Of a DNA stretch of 15,921 bases, positions 12,853-15,921 are shown in pieces. The notes below the pieces were generated by a model. The model made no database searches. It worked only from the letters and a program-made list of their open reading frames with translations, and had not been told where the DNA came from. The stretch is from NCBI GenBank assembly GCA_910577475.1, contig CAJTLJ010000021.1:1-15921 (forward strand). The letters run 5' to 3'. Every line of letters starts with the position of its first letter. Position 1 is the first letter of the stretch. A program made the translations under genes and the position numbers. This DNA is from an uncultured Alistipes sp. GTDB lineage: Bacteria > Bacteroidota > Bacteroidia > Bacteroidales > Rikenellaceae.

Positions 12853-13884
12853 CTATTTGAACAGCTCCGCCAGTTCGGCCAGCGATATCGGGCGGATGGC
12901 GCAGGAGCCGATCCGCTCGGGAAAGATCATGTGAAGCGTGCCGCCGTCCGCCTTCTTGTCCCTCTCCACAGCCTTGAGCAGCTTGCGCGGCTCGACCGGA
13001 GATTGGGTCTGAAACCCCAGCCCGGAGAGCGCCCGCTCGATCCGCCCGCACGCCTCCTCCTCCAGCAGTCCCAGTTTCACGGCCCCGCGGGCCGCGAGCA
13101 CCGTGCCTGCGGCGACCGCCTCGCCGTGATTCATCTTCGACGAGCACTTCTCGATGGCATGTCCGAACGTATGGCCCAGGTTGAGCTTCCGCCGCTCGCC
13201 GCCCTCCCTCTCGTCGCGCTCCACGATGTCGGCCTTCACGCGGATCGCCGCCGTGACGATCTCCTCCAGCAGCGCGCGGTTCCGCCGCAGCTCCTCGACC
13301 GAACTGCGCTCCAGCCGCCCGAAGAGCGCGGTATCGGCGATGATGCCCGCCTTGAGCGCCTCGGCCAGCCCCGTGCGGAACTCCCTGAGGGGGAGCGTGG
13401 AGAGCAGGGTCGTGTCACAGACCACGAATTCGGGCTGGCTGAAGGTTCCGACCATGTTCTTGTAGCCGTCGACATTGACGCCGTTCTTGCCGCCCACCGA
13501 GGCGTCGACCTGCCCCAGCAGCGTCGTGGAGACGAAGCCGAAGCGGAGCCCGCGCATGTAGGTCGAGGCGACGAAACCCGTCACGTCGGTCACGATGCCG
13601 CCCCCGATGCCCAGCACGAAGGTCGAGCGGTCCACCCCCAGCTCGATGAAGCGGCGGTAGAGCGTCTCGGCGGTCTGCAAGGTCTTTACGGTCTCGCCCG
13701 TACCGATCAGCAGGTGTTCGTAGCGGGCCAGCAGACCGTGGTGCCGGCGGTCGATATTGGCGTCGGATATCACCACGACCCGCCCCCCGGGAGGCAGCAG
13801 CCGGGGCAGCAGTCCGGCAGCCTCGCCCACGTAAATCCGGCTCCGTCCTCCGACGGTGAATTGCGGTTCGATACTCTGTTCCAT
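12853..13884 (-). CDS. aroB: 3-dehydroquinate synthase AroB
   Basis: AroB converts 3-deoxy-D-arabino-heptulosonate 7-phosphate to 3-dehydroquinate, the second step of the shikimate pathway, using NAD and a divalent metal. The 343-residue protein has the NAD-binding VLGIGGGIVTDVTGFVAS at 90-107, TYMRGLRFGFVSTTLLGQVD at 108-127 and GGKNGVN at 131-137. The metal ligands E175 (GLAEALKAGI), H238 (LNLGHTFGHAIE) and H253 (MNHGEAVAAG) are all present, so it should be active. A longer frame reaches 13956, but ATG 13884 gives a normal N-terminus and length and lies 26 bases after a -7 box. It stands alone, with no other aromatic-pathway gene in the window, divergent from typA and convergent with uvrB. 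Confidence 0.96.
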   Translation of the reverse strand: MEQSIEPQFTVGGRSRIYVGEAAGLLPRLLPPGGRVVVISDANIDRRHHGLLARYEHLLIGTGETVKTLQTAETLYRRFIELGVDRSTFVLGIGGGIVTDVTGFVASTYMRGLRFGFVSTTLLGQVDASVGGKNGVNVDGYKNMVGTFSQPEFVVCDTTLLSTLPLREFRTGLAEALKAGIIADTALFGRLERSSVEELRRNRALLEEIVTAAIRVKADIVERDEREGGERRKLNLGHTFGHAIEKCSSKMNHGEAVAAGTVLAARGAVKLGLLEEEACGRIERALSGLGFQTQSPVEPRKLLKAVERDKKADGGTLHMIFPERIGSCAIRPISLAELAELFK

Positions 13885-13910
13885 ACGTGTGTCCGGTGAT
13901 AAAAGTTGGG

Positions 13911-13918
13911 CAAAAATA
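13911..13918 (-). promoter_or_regulatory. -7 box of aroB
   Basis: TATTTTTG on the minus strand fits TAnnTTTG, with a 26-base interval to the aroB ATG. Its -33 region would fall on 13935-13942, touching the typA -7 box. Confidence 0.55.
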
Positions 13919-13941
13919 GTACATTTTTTAGGATAAAGTAT

Positions 13942-13949
13942 TACCTTTG
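13942..13949 (+). promoter_or_regulatory. -7 box of typA
   Basis: TACCTTTG is a perfect -7 box, 12 bases before ATG 13962 and 18 before ATG 13968. Its -33 region (about 13918-13921) abuts the aroB -7 box on the other strand. Confidence 0.65.
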
Positions 13950-13967
13950 CACACAAAATTCATGACT

Positions 13968-15773
13968 ATGCAAAAACTACGCAATATCGCTATTATTGCA
14001 CACGTAGACCACGGAAAGACCACCCTTGTCGATAAGATGATACTCCAGAGCCACGTGCTGCGCGACAACTCGAAGCAAGCCGAAGGCGAACTGATTCTGG
14101 ACAACAACGACCTGGAGCGCGAACGCGGAATCACCATCCTGTCGAAGAACGTATCGGTGATCTACAAGGACTGCAAGATCAACATCATCGACACCCCGGG
14201 ACACGCCGATTTCGGCGGCGAGGTGGAGCGCGTTCTGAACATGTGCGACGGCGTATTGCTGCTGGTGGATGCCTTCGAGGGTACGATGCCCCAGACCCGG
14301 TTCGTCCTTCAGAAGGCGCTGGCGCTGGGCAAGAAGCCCATCGTGGTCGTCAACAAGGTCGACAAGCCCAACTGCCGCCCGGAGGTGGTGAACGAGCAGG
14401 TGTTCGACCTGATGTTCTCGCTCGACGCCACGGAGGAGCAGCTCGACTACAAGACCATCTACGGCTCGGCTAAGCAGGGCTGGATGTCCCACGTGTGGAA
14501 CGAACCGACCGACTCGCTCACCCCGCTGCTGGAGGCTATCGTGGACGAGATTCCCGAGCCCGCCCTCGTGGAGGGCACGCCCCAGATGCTCATCACCTCG
14601 CTCGAATACTCGGCCTACACGGGCCGCATCGCCGTGGGCAAGGTGACGCGCGGCTCGCTGAAGGCCGGCCAGAACGTCACGCTCGCCAAGCGCGACGGCA
14701 CGACCCTGCAAAAGACCCGCATCAAAGAGCTGATGATTTTCGAGGGTTTGGGCAAGAAGAAGGTGGACGAGGTTCCTTGCGGCGAGATCTGCGCCATCAC
14801 GGGCATCGAGGGGTTCGAGATCGGCGACACGATCTGCGACTTCGAGAACCCGGAGCCGCTGCCCCCCATCGCCATTGACGAACCCACGATGTCGATGCTC
14901 TTCACCATCAACAACTCGCCCTTCTTCGGCAAGGACGGCAAATACGTCACCTCGCGCCACATCAAGGAGCGTCTGGACAAGGAGCTGGAGAAGAACCTGG
15001 CCCTGCGCGTCGAGCCCGGCCAGTCGGCCGACAGCTTCATCGTCTACGGCCGCGGCGTGCTGCACCTCTCGGTGCTGATCGAGACCATGCGCCGCGAGGG
15101 TTACGAGCTTCAGGTGGGACAGCCCAAGGTGATCGTCAAGGAGGTGAACGGCAAGAAGTGCGAACCCATCGAGGAGATGACGGTTGACTGCCCCGAGGAG
15201 TGCTCGGGCACGGTGATCGAGCTGGCTACCAAGCGCAAGGGTACGCTGACGAATATGGTTTCGTCCGGCGACCGCACCCGGCTGGAGTTCGACATCCCCT
15301 CGCGCGGCATCATCGGCCTGCGCTCGAACATGCTCACCGCCACGGCGGGCGAGGCCATCATGACCCACCGCCTGAAGGGCTTCGAACCTTGGGTAGGCGA
15401 GATCGAGATGCGCACGAACGGCTCCATCATCGCCAGCGAGACCGGTACGGCCTACGCCTACTCGATCGATAAGCTGCAGGACCGCGGACGCTTCTTCATC
15501 GCTCCGATGGAGTCGGTCTACGAGGGTCAGGTGATCGGCGAACACTCCCGCTCGAACGACATCACGGTGAACGTCACGAAGGCGAAGCAGCTCACGAACA
15601 TGCGCGCCTCCGGATCGGACGACAAGGCCGTCATCGTACCGCCCCGCATCTTCTCGCTCGAGGAGGCGCTGGAGTACATCAAGGAGGACGAGTACGTCGA
15701 GGTCACGCCCCACGCCATGCGCCTGCGCAAGATTCTGCTGCACGAGGTGGACCGCAAGCGGGCCTCGAAATAG
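13968..15773 (+). CDS. typA: Ribosome-associated translational GTPase TypA/BipA
   Basis: TypA/BipA is an EF-G-like GTPase that binds ribosomes and supports 50S assembly and growth under stress or cold. The 601-residue protein has the P-loop AHVDHGKT at 11-18, switch I RERGITI at 51-57, DTPGHADFGGEVER at 75-88 and NKVDKP at 129-134. An EF-Tu-like domain 2 follows (TGRIAVGKVTRGSLKAGQ), then EF-G domains III and V and the BipA-specific C-terminal part (SRGIIGLRSNMLTATAGEAI). ATG 13968 gives MQKLRNIAIIAHVDHG as in relatives; ATG 13962, two codons upstream, is an alternative. Length is typical. Divergent from aroB with overlapping promoters. Confidence 0.97.
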   Translation: MQKLRNIAIIAHVDHGKTTLVDKMILQSHVLRDNSKQAEGELILDNNDLERERGITILSKNVSVIYKDCKINIIDTPGHADFGGEVERVLNMCDGVLLLVDAFEGTMPQTRFVLQKALALGKKPIVVVNKVDKPNCRPEVVNEQVFDLMFSLDATEEQLDYKTIYGSAKQGWMSHVWNEPTDSLTPLLEAIVDEIPEPALVEGTPQMLITSLEYSAYTGRIAVGKVTRGSLKAGQNVTLAKRDGTTLQKTRIKELMIFEGLGKKKVDEVPCGEICAITGIEGFEIGDTICDFENPEPLPPIAIDEPTMSMLFTINNSPFFGKDGKYVTSRHIKERLDKELEKNLALRVEPGQSADSFIVYGRGVLHLSVLIETMRREGYELQVGQPKVIVKEVNGKKCEPIEEMTVDCPEECSGTVIELATKRKGTLTNMVSSGDRTRLEFDIPSRGIIGLRSNMLTATAGEAIMTHRLKGFEPWVGEIEMRTNGSIIASETGTAYAYSIDKLQDRGRFFIAPMESVYEGQVIGEHSRSNDITVNVTKAKQLTNMRASGSDDKAVIVPPRIFSLEEALEYIKEDEYVEVTPHAMRLRKILLHEVDRKRASK

Positions 15774-15784
15774 GAATCTCTCCG

Positions 15785-15827
15785 AACCGGACAACCGGAA
15801 TTGTCCTGCGCGGACAGCCCCGGTTTT
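15785..15827 (+). terminator. Probable terminator of typA
   Basis: aaccgg (15785-15790) can pair with ccggtt (15820-15825), followed by T (TTTT at 15824-15827). An inner hairpin ggacaa...ttgtcc (15789-15806) sits inside it. It lies 12 bases after the stop. The pairing is broken up, so the call is moderate. Confidence 0.4.
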
Positions 15828-15838
15828 CAAACAGCGAA

Positions 15839-15865
15839 GCCCCGCCGACTTGTTGTCGGCAGGGC
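15839..15865. terminator. GC-rich hairpin downstream of typA
   Basis: Arms gccccgccgac (15839-15849) and gtcggcagggc (15855-15865) pair at 10 of 11 positions around a ttgtt loop. No T run follows on either strand. It may assist termination of typA or of a gene entering from beyond the right edge. Nothing else is recognisable from 15866 to the end. Confidence 0.4.
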
Positions 15866-15921
15866 CTGCTGTGAAAAGAAGCCGGACGACATGAACGGAT
15901 CGAATGAGCTGTGCTGTACTA

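Noticed and set aside
10841..13147. 768-codon minus-strand frame opposite uvrB
   Set aside because: It is the complement of uvrB codons in a GC-rich genome; the plus strand has every UvrB motif. The same applies to the long frames opposite dnaG, typA and ricT.
13885..13956. 24-residue N-terminal extension of AroB
   Set aside because: It contains the aroB -7 box and overlaps the typA promoter; AroB is full length from ATG 13884.

Overview
The window reads as chromosome of a GC-rich Bacteroidales bacterium, most likely Alistipes-like (Rikenellaceae). This rests on core proteins typical of Bacteroidota (GldH next to a PSP1/RicT protein, a CHC2-type DnaG, a TypA of about 600 residues), many promoters of the Bacteroidota type (-7 box TAnnTTTG, -33 box TTTG), the near absence of Shine-Dalgarno sites, and a C10-peptidase locus with lipoproteins. 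The genus is an inference from base composition and gene style, not from any search.

Layout. Bases 1-82 (minus) hold the first 27 codons of a probable tyrosine recombinase, so the left edge is probably the end of an integrated element. It abuts a tRNA-Thr(GGT) gene (237-308, minus) that has a clear promoter and terminator. Next, reading leftward on the minus strand, is a likely operon: a MATE exporter (4597-3209), the PSP1/RicT-like protein (3174-1711), the lipoprotein GldH (1703-1266) and TrmB (1256-513). A second minus-strand pair, smpB-tsaB (6039-4854), ends at a strong terminator. The 370-base smpB/dnaG gap holds a candidate structured RNA. dnaG (6410-8392, plus) is followed by about 590 bases without a gene that are filled with dispersed, inverted-arm repeats.

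Bases 8983-10640 are visibly more AT-rich and look like an accessory island: two tandem paralogous lipoproteins downstream of the broken remains of a C10 (streptopain-family) cysteine protease, whose centre, including the catalytic cysteine, is gone. Then come uvrB (10778-12826, plus), aroB (13884-12853, minus) and typA/bipA (13968-15773, plus). The aroB and typA promoters face each other and overlap.

Most genes are housekeeping functions: translation quality control (SmpB, TypA, TsaB, TrmB, tRNA-Thr), DNA replication and repair (DnaG, UvrB) and the shikimate pathway (AroB). No complete undescribed system is visible. The most interesting parts are the candidate RNA at about 6164-6288, the decayed protease/lipoprotein locus, the repeat family, the probable integration boundary at tRNA-Thr, and -7 boxes so close to start codons that several mRNAs should be almost leaderless.
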